Positions 43,133 to 52,549 are shown, counted from the stretch's first letter. The stretch: DNA of 64,000 nucleotides from Caulobacter sp. Root655 (GCF_001427665.1 NZ_LMHC01000025.1:140035-204034), one strand, 5' to 3'. Notes: generated by a model from the sequence alone, not told the origin. Program-made: numbers and translations.

Positions 43133-44686
43133 TTAGTCCTGACCCGGCCGCTTGCCGGTCGGCGTCGGCGGCGCGGCGATCACCGGCGCGTCGTCGTCCA
43201 GCTCGTGCACTTCGCCGCGCAGGCCGCGGCCGACGTGGCTCTTGCGGTAGCCGTAGGCGAAGTAGAACACCAGGCCGATACAGGCCCAGATCGGCAGCAG
43301 CAGCTTGGCCTTCATCGGCAGGTAGAAGAACAGCACCAGGCAGCCGGCGATGGCCAGCGGGGCGATGATCCAGACCAGCGGCGTCTTGAACGGACGGCGG
43401 CGGTCCGGATCCTTGATCCGCAGCATCATCACCGCGATCGCCACCATCAGGAAGGCGAACAGGGTGCCGGAGTTGGAGATGTCGGCCAGCTGGCCGACCG
43501 GGAAGAACGCTGCCGCCACCAGCACCAGGCCGCCGGTGACCATGGTCACGATGTGCGGGGTCTTGTACTTCGGGTGGACCTTGCTGAGCACTTCCGGCAG
43601 CAGGCCGTCACGCGACATCACGAAGAAGATCCGGGTCTGGCCGTAGATCATCATCAGGATGACCGAGGGCAGGGCCAGGCCGGCGGCGAGGCCGAGCAGG
43701 TTGCCGACGGCCGGGTGGCCGATCTCGCGCAGCACGTGGGCCAGGGCTTCACGCGAGCAGACCAGCGGCATGGAGCCGACGGCGGTGATTTCCTTGCAGC
43801 GGGCCGCCAGTTCGATCGAGCCGGGGTTGAGGACTTCGCCGTGCAGGCCGAACACCGGTTGGGCGCCATAGGAGCCGATCGCGCCGGCCGCGACCAGCAG
43901 GTAGAAGATGGTGCAGATGACCAGCGAGCCGATCAGGCCGATCGGCACGTTGACCTGCGGGTTGCGCGTCTCTTCCGCCGCCGTGGAGACGGCGTCGAAG
44001 CCGACATAGGCGAAGAAGATCGAGGCCCCGGCCCCGATGACCCCGGCGGTGGCCAGGGGCGCGAAGGGGTGGAAGTTTTCCATCTTCATGACCGGCAGGG
44101 CCAGGACGACGAAGGCGCTGAGGGCGGCGATCTTGATGGCGACCAGGACGCCGTTGACCGTGGCGCTTTCCTTGGTGCCCAGCACCAGCAGCCAGGTGAC
44201 CAGCAGCGAGATCAGCACGGCCGGCAGGTTGATGATGCCGCCCGCATAGGGACCCGCGACGAGGGCGTCGGGGATGTTGATGTGCAGCAGGTGCTCGATC
44301 AGCCCGACGACGTATCCGGACCATCCAACGGCCACGGCGCTGGCGGCCACGGCGTATTCGAGGATCAGGGCCCAGCCGACCAGCCAGGCGAAGAACTCGC
44401 CCAGCACGGCGTAGGAATAGGTGTAGGCCGAGCCGGCGACCGGCACCATCGAGGCCAGTTCGGCGTAGCACAGGGCGGCCACGGCGCAGACCGCGCCAGC
44501 GATGATGAACGAGAGCAGCATCCCGGGGCCGGCCTTTTGGGCCGCTTCCGCGGTCAGGACGAAGATGCCGGTGCCGATGATGCCGCCGATGCCCAGCAGG
44601 GTGAGCTGAACGGGGCCAAGCGAGCGATGCAACGACTTCTTCTCGGCCGTGGCTAGAATCGCATCCAGTGACTTAACGCGCCACAT
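43133..44686 (-). CDS. APC-family cationic amino acid permease
   Basis: 517 residues with about 12-14 membrane helices. The first helix carries the substrate-binding motif GIGGIIGTGIFVLT. Others include YAELASMVPVAGSAYTYSYA, IFFAYVGFDAVSTAAEETRN and ILMMIYGQTRIFFVMSRDGL. These are YfnA/CAT-type transporter hallmarks. It imports or exchanges amino acids across the inner membrane. GGAGG lies 4 bases before the ATG. The coding region ends with a charged cytoplasmic tail. A GC-rich leader hairpin lies just upstream. Confidence 0.9.
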   Translation of the reverse strand: MWRVKSLDAILATAEKKSLHRSLGPVQLTLLGIGGIIGTGIFVLTAEAAQKAGPGMLLSFIIAGAVCAVAALCYAELASMVPVAGSAYTYSYAVLGEFFAWLVGWALILEYAVAASAVAVGWSGYVVGLIEHLLHINIPDALVAGPYAGGIINLPAVLISLLVTWLLVLGTKESATVNGVLVAIKIAALSAFVVLALPVMKMENFHPFAPLATAGVIGAGASIFFAYVGFDAVSTAAEETRNPQVNVPIGLIGSLVICTIFYLLVAAGAIGSYGAQPVFGLHGEVLNPGSIELAARCKEITAVGSMPLVCSREALAHVLREIGHPAVGNLLGLAAGLALPSVILMMIYGQTRIFFVMSRDGLLPEVLSKVHPKYKTPHIVTMVTGGLVLVAAAFFPVGQLADISNSGTLFAFLMVAIAVMMLRIKDPDRRRPFKTPLVWIIAPLAIAGCLVLFFYLPMKAKLLLPIWACIGLVFYFAYGYRKSHVGRGLRGEVHELDDDAPVIAAPPTPTGKRPGQD

Positions 44687-44702
44687 ATTTCCTCCAGAGA
44701 CC

Positions 44703-44725
44703 CGCGGCTCCCCCCGGGGGCCGCG
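44703..44725 (-). promoter_or_regulatory. Leader hairpin upstream of the amino acid permease
   Basis: CGCGGC and GCCGCG flank a C6/G5 core, a very stable hairpin 7 bases upstream of the GGAGG site of the permease gene. It could slow or hide the ribosome site, or be incidental. The remainder of 44687-44955 holds no gene; it must contain the promoters of the divergent permease and hrpB genes. Confidence 0.4.
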
Positions 44726-44955
44726 TAGACAAATTTTGCGGACCGTGGCCCGGTTAAAGGGACGCGGTCAAGGTAAAGCGGAGGGTGTGCGTAAATGTTC
44801 GCCCTTGTGGTTGCAATATGGGCCATGGGCTGCCGCATGAATGTTGCGACGCAGCACGCTCTGTAGCCGTTACTGCCTCCTGCTTGGGCGATGACGATTG
44901 CGACGCGGCAGGCTAGTCGCTTGGCGATTTCCGCGCCCGCCGCTAAACCCGCCGC

Positions 44956-47397
44956 GTGACCCTTCCCATCCATGAGGCCTTGCCGGCCCTGAAGTCCGCC
45001 CTGGCGGAGCGCGAGGCCGCCGTGCTGGTGGCCCCGCCCGGCGCGGGCAAGACCACGGTCGTGCCCCTGGCCCTGCTGGACCAGCCCTGGGTGGGCGACG
45101 GCAAGATCGTCATGCTCGAGCCCCGGCGGCTGGCGGCCCGGGCGGCGGCCTCGCGGATGGCCCAGAGCCTGGGCGAGAGCGTCGGCGACACGGTCGGCTT
45201 CCGGGTCAGGCTGCAGTCGAAGGTCTCGGGCCGCACGCGAATCGAGGTGGTGACCGAGGGGGTCTTCACCCGGATGATTCTCGACGATCCCGGCCTGGAC
45301 GGCGTGGCCGCGGTGATCTTCGACGAGTTCCACGAGCGCAGCCTCGACGCCGACCTCGGCCTGGCCCTGGCCCGCGACGCCCAAGGCCTGGTGCGCGAGG
45401 ACCTGAAGATCCTGGTGATGTCGGCCACCCTCGACGGCGGGCGAATCTCGGCCCTGCTGGGCGACGCCCCGATCGTCGAGAGCCAGGGGCGGATGTTCCC
45501 GGTCGACACCCGCCACCTGGGTCGCGACGAACGTCAGCGCCTGGAGGAGCGCGTGGTCCGCGCCGTCGAGCGGGCCCTGGCGGAGGAGGGCGGCAGCCTG
45601 CTGGTCTTCCTGCCGGGCCAGGGCGAGATCCGCCGCGTCGAGACCCTGCTGCGTGAGCGGTTGCGGCGTCCCGAGGTCGATGTCACGCCGTTGTACGGGG
45701 CGCTCGACCCGGTCGAGCAGGACCGCGCCGTGGCCCCGGCCCAGCCCGGGCGGCGCAAGGTGGTGCTGGCCACCTCGATCGCCGAGACCAGCTTGACCAT
45801 CGAGGGCGTGCGAGTGGTCATCGACTGCGGCCTGGCCCGCGTGCCGCGTTTCGATCCCTCCAGCGGCCTGACCCGGCTGGAGACGGTGCGGGTGTCGCGC
45901 GCCGCCGCCGACCAGCGCCGGGGCCGGGCGGGACGCACCGAGCCGGGCGTCTGCTACCGCCTGTGGGACGAGCCGGAGACCCGGGCCCTGCCGGCCTTCG
46001 CCCGGCCCGAGATCCTGGAAGCGGACCTGTCGAGCCTGGCCTTGAACCTGGCCCGCTGGGGGGCGCGCGACGCCGCGAACCTGGCCTTCCTCGACGCGCC
46101 GCCGGCCGCCGCCTTCAACGAGGCCCGGACCCTGCTCAACCGCCTGCAGGCCCTGGACGGGCAGGGCGGCCTGACCGCCCACGGCCGGGCCCTGGCCGAG
46201 ATGCCGCTGGCCCCGCGCCTGGCCCACATGGTGGTGCGCGCCGCCGCCGCCGGCCAGGCCGGGCGCGGGGCCCAGATCGCCGCCGTGCTCAGCGAACAGG
46301 GGCTGGGCGGCCGCGACGTCGACCTGCGCCACCGGCTGGAGAGCTTCGGCCGCGACCGCTCGCCCAGGGCCCGCGACGCCCGGACGCTGTCCGAGCGCTG
46401 GGCTCGCGTCGCCGGCAGGCCGTCAGGCGCCGCGCCGCTGGACGACGCCCTGCTGCTGGCCGAGGCCTATCCGGAGCGGGTGGCCAAGGCGCGCGGCAAG
46501 CCGGGCGAGTACCAACTGGCCGGCGGGCGCGGCGTCTATCTGGAGCCGACCGACGCCCTGGCTCGCGAGACCTGGCTGGCGGTCGGCGAACTGGGCGGCG
46601 GCGAGGCCCACGACCGCATCCTGCTGGCCGCGCCGCTCGACGAGGCCGCCCTGCGCGAAGCCTTCGCCGACCGGCTGGTCGCCGAGGACCGGCTGGAGCC
46701 CGACACGAGGGGCAAGGTCCGGGCCCGCCGGCTGCTGCGCCTGGGCAAGCTGGTGATCGAGGAGCGGCTGCTCGACAAGGTCGATCCGGTCCTGGTGGCC
46801 AGGGCGTTGCTGGACCAGGTGGTCCGCGAGGGGCTTTGCGCCGTGCCGCTGGGCGAGGGGACGCAGGCCCTGCGTCGCCGCGTGGCCTTCCTGCGGGCGA
46901 TCGACGCGGCGACCTGGCCCGACCTGTCGGACGCCGCCCTGCTGGAGCGCCTGCCCGAGTGGCTGGAGCCGCTGCTGGCCGGCCGCTCGTCCCTGGCCTC
47001 GTTGAGCGACGCCGCCCTGGCCGACGCCCTGCGAACCTTGATCCCCTGGGAGACCCAGCGAAAGCTCGACGCCCTGGCCCCGGCCCGGTTCACCGCCCCG
47101 ACCGGCTCCAGCTTCGCCATCGACTACGGCGCCGACGGCGGGCCGCGCATCGATGTGCGGGTTCAGGAACTGTTCGGCCTGACGGCCCACCCGACCGTGG
47201 CCGGGGTGTCCCTGGTGCTGGCGCTGCTGTCGCCCGGCCACAAGCCGATCCAGATCACCCGCGACCTGCCGGGCTTCTGGCGCGGCTCGTGGCGCGAGGT
47301 GAAGAGCGAGATGAAGGGCCGCTATCCGAGGCATGTGTGGCCGGACGACCCGGCGGCCGCCGCGCCGACGACGCGGGCCAAACCTCGGGGAACTTGA
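44956..47397 (+). CDS. hrpB: ATP-dependent RNA helicase HrpB
   Basis: 813 residues from a GTG start. DEAH/RHA helicase motifs are in order: I APPGAGKTT (26-34), Ia LEPRRLAARAAA, II DEFHER (DEFH, as in HrpB), III MSATLDG, IV LVFLPGQGEIRRVE, V ATSIAETSLTIEGV and VI QRRGRAGRTEPGVCYRLW. The HrpB C-terminal domain follows (RFTAPTGSSFAIDYGADGGP, GFWRGSWREVKSEMKGRYPR, HVWPDDP). It is a cytoplasmic RNA helicase whose partner RNA is not well defined. Confidence 0.95.
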   Translation: MTLPIHEALPALKSALAEREAAVLVAPPGAGKTTVVPLALLDQPWVGDGKIVMLEPRRLAARAAASRMAQSLGESVGDTVGFRVRLQSKVSGRTRIEVVTEGVFTRMILDDPGLDGVAAVIFDEFHERSLDADLGLALARDAQGLVREDLKILVMSATLDGGRISALLGDAPIVESQGRMFPVDTRHLGRDERQRLEERVVRAVERALAEEGGSLLVFLPGQGEIRRVETLLRERLRRPEVDVTPLYGALDPVEQDRAVAPAQPGRRKVVLATSIAETSLTIEGVRVVIDCGLARVPRFDPSSGLTRLETVRVSRAAADQRRGRAGRTEPGVCYRLWDEPETRALPAFARPEILEADLSSLALNLARWGARDAANLAFLDAPPAAAFNEARTLLNRLQALDGQGGLTAHGRALAEMPLAPRLAHMVVRAAAAGQAGRGAQIAAVLSEQGLGGRDVDLRHRLESFGRDRSPRARDARTLSERWARVAGRPSGAAPLDDALLLAEAYPERVAKARGKPGEYQLAGGRGVYLEPTDALARETWLAVGELGGGEAHDRILLAAPLDEAALREAFADRLVAEDRLEPDTRGKVRARRLLRLGKLVIEERLLDKVDPVLVARALLDQVVREGLCAVPLGEGTQALRRRVAFLRAIDAATWPDLSDAALLERLPEWLEPLLAGRSSLASLSDAALADALRTLIPWETQRKLDALAPARFTAPTGSSFAIDYGADGGPRIDVRVQELFGLTAHPTVAGVSLVLALLSPGHKPIQITRDLPGFWRGSWREVKSEMKGRYPRHVWPDDPAAAAPTTRAKPRGT

Positions 47398-47440
47398 AAG
47401 ATTTCAGTGGGTTGGGTGGAATCGGCGTGCGGCGGTTCGC

Positions 47441-47612
47441 ACCCTCTCCCGGAGGGGAGAGGGTGGGGCCCGCCGCGCAGCGGTGGGAGGGTGAGGGGTG
47501 ACGCCGTCAGCCGCCCATCCCCAACGCCCTGCCGGCACGCCGTCCAACGTCTAAACCCCTCACCCTCCCACGCTTGCAGCGTGGGCCCCTCCCTCTCCCT
47601 TTGGGAGAGGGT
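47441..47612. repeat. CCCTCTCCC inverted repeat block, copy 1
   Basis: About 170 bases between convergent hrpB and the aminopeptidase gene. The outer arms are ACCCTCTCCCGGAGGGGAGA and CCTCCCTCTCCCTTTGGGAG, and inner arms GGTGGGAGGGTGAGGGGT and ACCCCTCACCCTCCCAC pair with each other. The same design recurs at 54330-54502, and one arm alone at 50093-50115. Confidence 0.8.
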
Positions 47613-47624
47613 TCAACAACGCGC

Positions 47625-49436
47625 CTAAAGCGGCGCGCAGACCGCCTCCAGCCACGCCCGCACCTCCGGTTCCACCCGCGGCCCGATCTCCTTCACGACC
47701 CGCGCGTGATAGGCGTCGAACTGGGCGATCTCCTCAGGGCTCAGCAGGCTCTTGTCGACCAGGCGGCGGTCGATCGGGGCCAGGGTCAGGGCCTGGAAGC
47801 GGTGCATCGGCCGGTCGCCGTCGCCGACCGGCTCGGCGGGCATCACCACCTCGAGGTTCTCGATGCGGATGCCGTATTCGCCGTCCTTGTAGTAGCCGGG
47901 CTCGTTGGAGACGATCATCCCCGGCTGCAGGGCCACGGTGTTGGGCGCTTTGGAAATCCGGTGCGGGCCCTCGTGGACGCCCAGATAGACCCCGACGCCG
48001 TGGCCGGTGCCGTGGTCGTAGTCCAGACCGTGGCTCCACAGGGCGGCGCGGGCGAAGGCGTCGATGGCCGAGCCGGTGGTGCCGGCCGGAAAGCGCAGGC
48101 GGGCGATGGCCAGGTGGCCCTTGAGGACCAGGGTGTTGCGGGTGACCATCTCCTGGGACGGTTCGCCGATCGCCACCGTGCGGGTGACGTCGGTGGTGCC
48201 GTCCAGGTACTGGCCGCCGCTGTCGACCAGCAGCAGCGAACCCTTCGCGGCCCGCTGGTTGCTGCGCTCGGTCGGGCGGTAGTGGGGCAGGGCGCCGTGG
48301 CCGTTGGCGGCGCCGATGGTGTCGAAACTGAGGTCCTTGAGCACGCCGGTCGACTCGCGGAAGGCCTCCAGCTTGGCGACGGCCTCCTTCTCGTCGGGCG
48401 GGCTGACCTGGCCCTCGGTGGCCAGCCAGTGCAGGAACCGGGTCAGGGCCGCGCCGTCGCGCTTGTGGGCTTCCTGGGTGCCGGCGATCTCGACGGCGTT
48501 CTTGCAGGCGCGCGGCAGGGTGCAGGGGTCCATGGCCCGCACCACGCCGGCGCCGGCGGCGGCCAGGGTGTCGAAATACCAGGCCGAGGACTGGGCCGGA
48601 TCGACCAGCACGGCCTTGCCGGCCAACTCGGCCAGGGCGCCGTCCAGGGCGTCCGGCGTCTCCAGCGACACCTGGTTGCCCAGCCACGCGGGCAGGTCGC
48701 CCGTGACCTTGGCCGGGTCGAGGAACAGCCGGGCCGTGCCGTCGGCGCGGACCACCGCCTGCGACAGCGGCAGGGGCGAGCGGATGACGTCGCCGCCGCG
48801 GATGTTGAACAGCCAGGCGATCGAGGCCGGGGCGGTGATCACCGCCGCGTCGGCGCCCAGGGCGGCGACGGCCGCGCCGACGCGGGCCCGCTTGGAGGCC
48901 GATTCCTCGCCGGCATATTGCACGGGCTGGGGCACGACCGGCGCGGTCGGCTGGGCGGGACGTTCCGCCCCCCAGGCCTCGTCGATCGGGTTGACGGCCA
49001 CCGGCTTCAGCGCCGCGCCGGCCCTGTGGGCGGCGGCCTTCAGCGAGTCCAGCGCCTGGGGGCTGTGCAGGCGGGCGTCGTAGCCGATCACCGCGCCCCT
49101 GTGGGCGGTCTCGAGATAGGCGGGGACGCCGCCCTCGACGAGGTCGCGGATCTCGAACACGCCCTGGTCGACCTGCTCGCGCACCTGCAGGGTGTAGCGG
49201 CCGTCGACGAACACGGCGGCGCGGTCCTTGAGGATCACCCCGGCCCCGGCCGAGCCGGTGAAGCCGCTGGCCCAGGCCAGGCGATCGTTGGCCGGGGGCA
49301 GGTACTCGTTCTGGTGCTCGTCCTCGTGGGGGACCAGGAAACCGTCCAGGCCTTGGCGCGCCATGGCGGCGCGGATCAGCGGGACGTGACGGGGGCCGAA
49401 GGACGGCTCGGTGGATTCATCGAAGGTCTGGCGCAT
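47625..49436 (-). CDS. pepP: Xaa-Pro aminopeptidase, M24B family
   Basis: 603 residues, the long form with two creatinase N-domains (RAAMARQGLDGFLVPHEDEH near the start and a second before residue 300) and the C-terminal pita-bread domain. Metal ligands are seen in LLVDSGGQYLDGTTDVTR (two Asp), GTGHGVGVYLGVHEGP (His), VSNEPGYYKDGEYGIRIENL (Glu) and the final Glu. It removes N-terminal residues next to proline, in the cytoplasm. A monocistronic gene. Confidence 0.9.
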   Translation of the reverse strand: MRQTFDESTEPSFGPRHVPLIRAAMARQGLDGFLVPHEDEHQNEYLPPANDRLAWASGFTGSAGAGVILKDRAAVFVDGRYTLQVREQVDQGVFEIRDLVEGGVPAYLETAHRGAVIGYDARLHSPQALDSLKAAAHRAGAALKPVAVNPIDEAWGAERPAQPTAPVVPQPVQYAGEESASKRARVGAAVAALGADAAVITAPASIAWLFNIRGGDVIRSPLPLSQAVVRADGTARLFLDPAKVTGDLPAWLGNQVSLETPDALDGALAELAGKAVLVDPAQSSAWYFDTLAAAGAGVVRAMDPCTLPRACKNAVEIAGTQEAHKRDGAALTRFLHWLATEGQVSPPDEKEAVAKLEAFRESTGVLKDLSFDTIGAANGHGALPHYRPTERSNQRAAKGSLLLVDSGGQYLDGTTDVTRTVAIGEPSQEMVTRNTLVLKGHLAIARLRFPAGTTGSAIDAFARAALWSHGLDYDHGTGHGVGVYLGVHEGPHRISKAPNTVALQPGMIVSNEPGYYKDGEYGIRIENLEVVMPAEPVGDGDRPMHRFQALTLAPIDRRLVDKSLLSPEEIAQFDAYHARVVKEIGPRVEPEVRAWLEAVCAPL

Positions 49437-49534
49437 GCTTCGGATTTAATCCCACCCTTTCGACCTGGGAAGGGGTGGGTTTGGAAGACGGCCCCGCAAC
49501 GGTCGGCTTTCTGTCTAGATATTCTATCCAACCG

Positions 49535-49580
49535 CCTTCTCCCCCGGCGAAGGCCGTCCGGCCTTCGCCGGGGGAGAAGG
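49535..49580. repeat. Perfect 21-base-pair hairpin
   Basis: CCTTCTCCCCCGGCGAAGGCC pairs fully with its complement across the loop GTCC. It lies 7 bases beyond the stop of the next gene (49587, minus strand) and 98 bases before the aminopeptidase start. The T-rich bases lie on the gene side of the stem, so it is a stable mRNA 3' end or repeat element rather than a textbook intrinsic terminator. Confidence 0.75.
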
Positions 49581-49586
49581 AGAAAA

Positions 49587-50021
49587 CTAGTTCACCGGCT
49601 GCGGCGCCGGTTGCTGGACGTTGGGGTCGGCCGACGGGGCCAGGGTGTCGTCGCGCGAGGCGGCGGCGCGAGCGGCGGCGTCGTGGGCGGCCTGCGAGGC
49701 GTTGGCGGCGCCGGTCTCGGTCGAGCGGCGGGCGCTGTCGGCGGCGGCGCTGGCGTCGCGGGCGGCCTGCTGGGCGACGATCGTGGCCTGGGCGGCGCCG
49801 GTCTGGGCGCCTTCGATCACACCGACGGCGCGGCCCTGTTCCTGGGCCTGGACGAGTTGATCCTCGGCCGGGGTGCGGCTGCCGATGGTGAGCATGAAGG
49901 CCACGGCGATCACCGCCACGATGGCGACGATGCCGGCCACGAACCAGCCGGTGGTCCCGCCTTCGCGACGGACTTCGACCACGTGCTCGGGGTGCGGGCC
50001 CTGGGGATCGACATAGGTCAT
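49587..50021 (-). CDS. Ala-rich single-pass membrane protein
   Basis: 144 residues from the ATG at 50021, preceded by AGGAGC; the longer open frame crosses prmA in antisense and was rejected. A hydrophilic start (MTYVDPQGPHPEHVVEVRRE) is followed by one membrane helix (TTGWFVAGIVAIVAVIAVAF), then an Ala/Gln-rich helical segment likely to form a coiled coil, and a Pro/Gln tail. No family is recognised. It lies downstream of prmA in the same direction, with a hairpin between them. Confidence 0.65.
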   Translation of the reverse strand: MTYVDPQGPHPEHVVEVRREGGTTGWFVAGIVAIVAVIAVAFMLTIGSRTPAEDQLVQAQEQGRAVGVIEGAQTGAAQATIVAQQAARDASAAADSARRSTETGAANASQAAHDAAARAAASRDDTLAPSADPNVQQPAPQPVN

Positions 50022-50092
50022 GACGTTAGCTCCTGCGGAGATGTCCCGGAGGAGAAACGTGGGGGAGGGTGGAGGTGTTCCGCCGTACTGAA

Positions 50093-50115
50093 ACCCTCTC
50101 CCGCTGGGAGAGGGT
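50093..50115 (-). terminator. Hairpin after prmA
   Basis: ACCCTCTCCC-GCT-GGGAGAGGGT is a perfect 10-base-pair stem 7 bases after the prmA stop. On the minus strand it is followed by TTCAGT, a weak T tract. It is also one arm of the CCCTCTCCC repeat family. Confidence 0.5.
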
Positions 50116-50122
50116 GATCTTC

Positions 50123-50989
50123 CTAAGGCCGTTGCAGCACCAGCGCCGCCCAGGCGTCGCGGTGGATGCGATTGACGACCTTGAAGCCGCGCGAGACGTA
50201 GGCGGCCTTGACCATGCGCTCCTGGGTGCGCAGCAGGCCCGAGAGGATCACCGTGCCGCCGGGGACCAGGGCGGTCTTGATGTCCTGGGCCAGGCTGATC
50301 AGCGGCCGGGCCAGGATGTTGGCGAACACCAGGTCGTAGGGGGCGTTGTCGGTGACCAGGCGGTTGCTCAGGCCCGAGGCGTGGACGAACCTGGCGTTGG
50401 CGCGGTTGACCTTGGCGTTCTCCTTGGAGATCCGCACGCTGGGCTTGTCGATGTCGGTGCCGACGGCGATCTTCGATCCAGTCCGCGCGGCAGCGATGGC
50501 GAGGAGCCCGGTGCCGGCCCCGACGTCGAGCACCTTCTTGAACTTCCGCGCCTTGATCAGCTTGTCGTAGGCCTGCAGGCAGCCGACCGTCGTGCCGTGG
50601 TGGCCGGTGCCGAAGGCCGCGCCCGCCTCGATGCGCAGGTTGACCGTGCTGGCCGGCAGGCGACCGCGGTCGTGCATGCCGTAGACGAAGAAGCGGCCGG
50701 CCCGCACCGGCGGCAGGCCCGACAGCGCCATGGCCAGCCAGTCGGCGTCGGCCAGGGTCTCGCGCACCACCTTCAGCGGATAGCCAGCCAGCACTTCGAG
50801 CAGGCCGGCGTCTTCCTCGTCGGTGGTCGGGAAGGCGTCGATGCGCCACAGGCCCTTGTCCTCGTCCTCTTCGAGGATCGAGTAGGTCGCGCCCTCGAGG
50901 CCGGGGTGGTTGTCGATGGCGTCGGCGGCGGCTTCGGCGTCGGCGCGCGCGCCGCGGGCGACGATCTGCTGGGGCGTGTAGTCGGTCAT
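50123..50989 (-). CDS. prmA: Ribosomal protein L11 methyltransferase PrmA
   Basis: 288 residues. A small N-terminal substrate domain precedes the class I methyltransferase domain: EAGAAFGTGHHGTTVGCLQA, the SAM-binding loop LDVGAGTGLLAIAAARTG, GTDID, and the catalytic-site motif NILARPL. It methylates L11 (RplK) in the cytoplasm. The family usually has FGTGxHxTT, as here. It follows the O-antigen ligase-like gene by 17 bases in the same direction. Confidence 0.92.
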   Translation of the reverse strand: MTDYTPQQIVARGARADAEAAADAIDNHPGLEGATYSILEEDEDKGLWRIDAFPTTDEEDAGLLEVLAGYPLKVVRETLADADWLAMALSGLPPVRAGRFFVYGMHDRGRLPASTVNLRIEAGAAFGTGHHGTTVGCLQAYDKLIKARKFKKVLDVGAGTGLLAIAAARTGSKIAVGTDIDKPSVRISKENAKVNRANARFVHASGLSNRLVTDNAPYDLVFANILARPLISLAQDIKTALVPGGTVILSGLLRTQERMVKAAYVSRGFKVVNRIHRDAWAALVLQRP

Positions 50990-51006
50990 GCCGCTCCAGT
51001 AGCGGG

Positions 51007-52410
51007 CTAAGCGCCGAAAGGCGAGACCGTGCGCTTGCCAAATGTCGGGGCAAAGACGGGCGCGCGGCCCGGCGAGGGCGTCCAGACCACCGGTTCGGGA
51101 TCAGGAGGGGCCAGGCTCCAGGTCAGCGGCGGCCGGTAGCCGAACACCGGCGGCATCGTCCATTTCAGCGCCGAGACCGGGGCCAGGACCGGGCCCAGCA
51201 GCCGAGTCACCGCCGCGCAGGCCAGGGCCCAGGCGATGCCGTTGCGCTCCAGGATGAAGCTCTCGGAGAAGGTGGTCATCAGGAAGATCACCAGGAACAG
51301 CGTCGCCCAATAGCCGTCGCGCAGCTTCTGGAAGCGGAACAGCCCGACCAGCAGCGCGCCGCCCAGGATCAGGGCGCAGAGGCTCACCCCCACCCAGCCC
51401 AGCTGGGCCAGGATGTCGAGCCAGCCGTTGTGGGCGGTGGGCACCAGCCAGCCGGTCTCCTTGCGGATCCACTGGGCGGGCTGGGATTCCAGGGTCCAGA
51501 ACACCGCGTAGCCGTAGCCGGTCATCGGGGCCTTGGCCGACTGGCGCAGCAGGGCGGCCCAGATGTCGGTGCGGCCGGTCAGGGACGGGTCCTTGCCCAG
51601 CGCCTTGAACAGCAGTTCGGGGGCCAGCCACATGACGATCACCGCCGCGCCGATCACCGTGACGCCCAGCCAGACGACGACCACCGCCGTGGCCGGGCCC
51701 CGCCGCATCGCGGCGAACAGGAACGAGCCGAGCAGGCCGATCATCAGGGCGACCAAGGATGTCTTGGACTTGCTCATCACGATCATCGCCGCGCACAGCA
51801 GGATGGTGAAGACCATGCGCTTGCGATGGGTCGAGCCGGCCAGGATCGCGGCCATGGCGGCCAGGGCGCCGTAGACCATCATCGCGCCCATCTGGTTCTT
51901 CTCGTACCAGAGGCCGCGCCAGTCGCCGGCGTTGATGTCGTGTTGCACGCCCATCTTGGGATAGCCGACGGCGGCCGCCAGGCCGACCAGGGCCAGGACC
52001 AGGAAGGTGGTGGCCAGGATCTCGGCCATCCGCTTGCCGTCGAAGCTGGCGGCGAAATAGACGCCGAACAGGGTGGTGAAGGCCGCCGCCAGGGCCCGGC
52101 GGTTGGTGGTCCCCGGATCAAGCGACCACGAGGCCGAGGCGAACACCCAGAAGATCAGCAGGCAAAGCGCGCCGGCCGGCAGCCAGAAGCTCATAAGGCG
52201 CGGGGCGCGCCACGCGGCCAGGGCCAGGATCAGCCCGTAGACCGGCAGCCACATCAGCCGCAGGACGGGAATGTTCTCGCCGCCGGCCTGCAGCGGATCC
52301 AGGAACGGGCCGATGAAGGCGTTGGACAGCATGAACAGCACGAAGCCGCAGGCGAGCGCTTCGAGCGTTCGCGGCAGGCCTGGTCTGTCGTCGTCCTGCT
52401 GTGCGTCCAC
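51007..52410 (-). CDS. O-antigen ligase/Wzy-polymerase-like protein
   Basis: 467 residues from the GTG at 52410 (MDAQQDDDRPGLPRTLEALA); upstream codons are open but not protein-like. It has about 10-12 membrane helices and a large loop with the Wzy_C signature (SLTGRTDIWAALLRQSAKAP, PTAHNGWLDILAQLGWVG). Family members polymerise or ligate lipid-linked polysaccharide at the periplasmic face. C. crescentus uses two redundant polymerases (HfsC, HfsI) for holdfast, so this gene is a candidate, but no other polysaccharide gene is adjacent. Confidence 0.75.
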   Translation of the reverse strand: MDAQQDDDRPGLPRTLEALACGFVLFMLSNAFIGPFLDPLQAGGENIPVLRLMWLPVYGLILALAAWRAPRLMSFWLPAGALCLLIFWVFASASWSLDPGTTNRRALAAAFTTLFGVYFAASFDGKRMAEILATTFLVLALVGLAAAVGYPKMGVQHDINAGDWRGLWYEKNQMGAMMVYGALAAMAAILAGSTHRKRMVFTILLCAAMIVMSKSKTSLVALMIGLLGSFLFAAMRRGPATAVVVVWLGVTVIGAAVIVMWLAPELLFKALGKDPSLTGRTDIWAALLRQSAKAPMTGYGYAVFWTLESQPAQWIRKETGWLVPTAHNGWLDILAQLGWVGVSLCALILGGALLVGLFRFQKLRDGYWATLFLVIFLMTTFSESFILERNGIAWALACAAVTRLLGPVLAPVSALKWTMPPVFGYRPPLTWSLAPPDPEPVVWTPSPGRAPVFAPTFGKRTVSPFGA

Positions 52411-52505
52411 TCGCCCTGTCCGCTGCGTTGGCGCGAAATGGAACAGGCGCCGGCCAAGGAGGGGATGGCTGCAAGGCGGGGGCCGGGGATTTCGGCCCAA
52501 TGGGT

Positions 52506-52537
52506 CCGCTCATCCCGAATTTCGTCGGGATGAGCGG
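52506..52537 (-). terminator. 13-base-pair hairpin
   Basis: CCGCTCATCCCGA and TCGGGATGAGCGG form a perfect stem around ATTTCG, 12 bases after the stop of the 52550 gene and upstream of the ligase-like gene. There is no T run after it on either strand. The CATCCCGA arms also resemble the repeat at 59502-59597. Confidence 0.5.
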
Positions 52538-52549
52538 TGTCTTGGGGGA

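Noticed and set aside
47574..50117. An 847-codon plus-strand frame across the aminopeptidase and prmA-side genes
   Set aside because: It lies antisense to a gene with intact catalytic motifs and shows only Gly/Val/Asp/Gln shadow composition.
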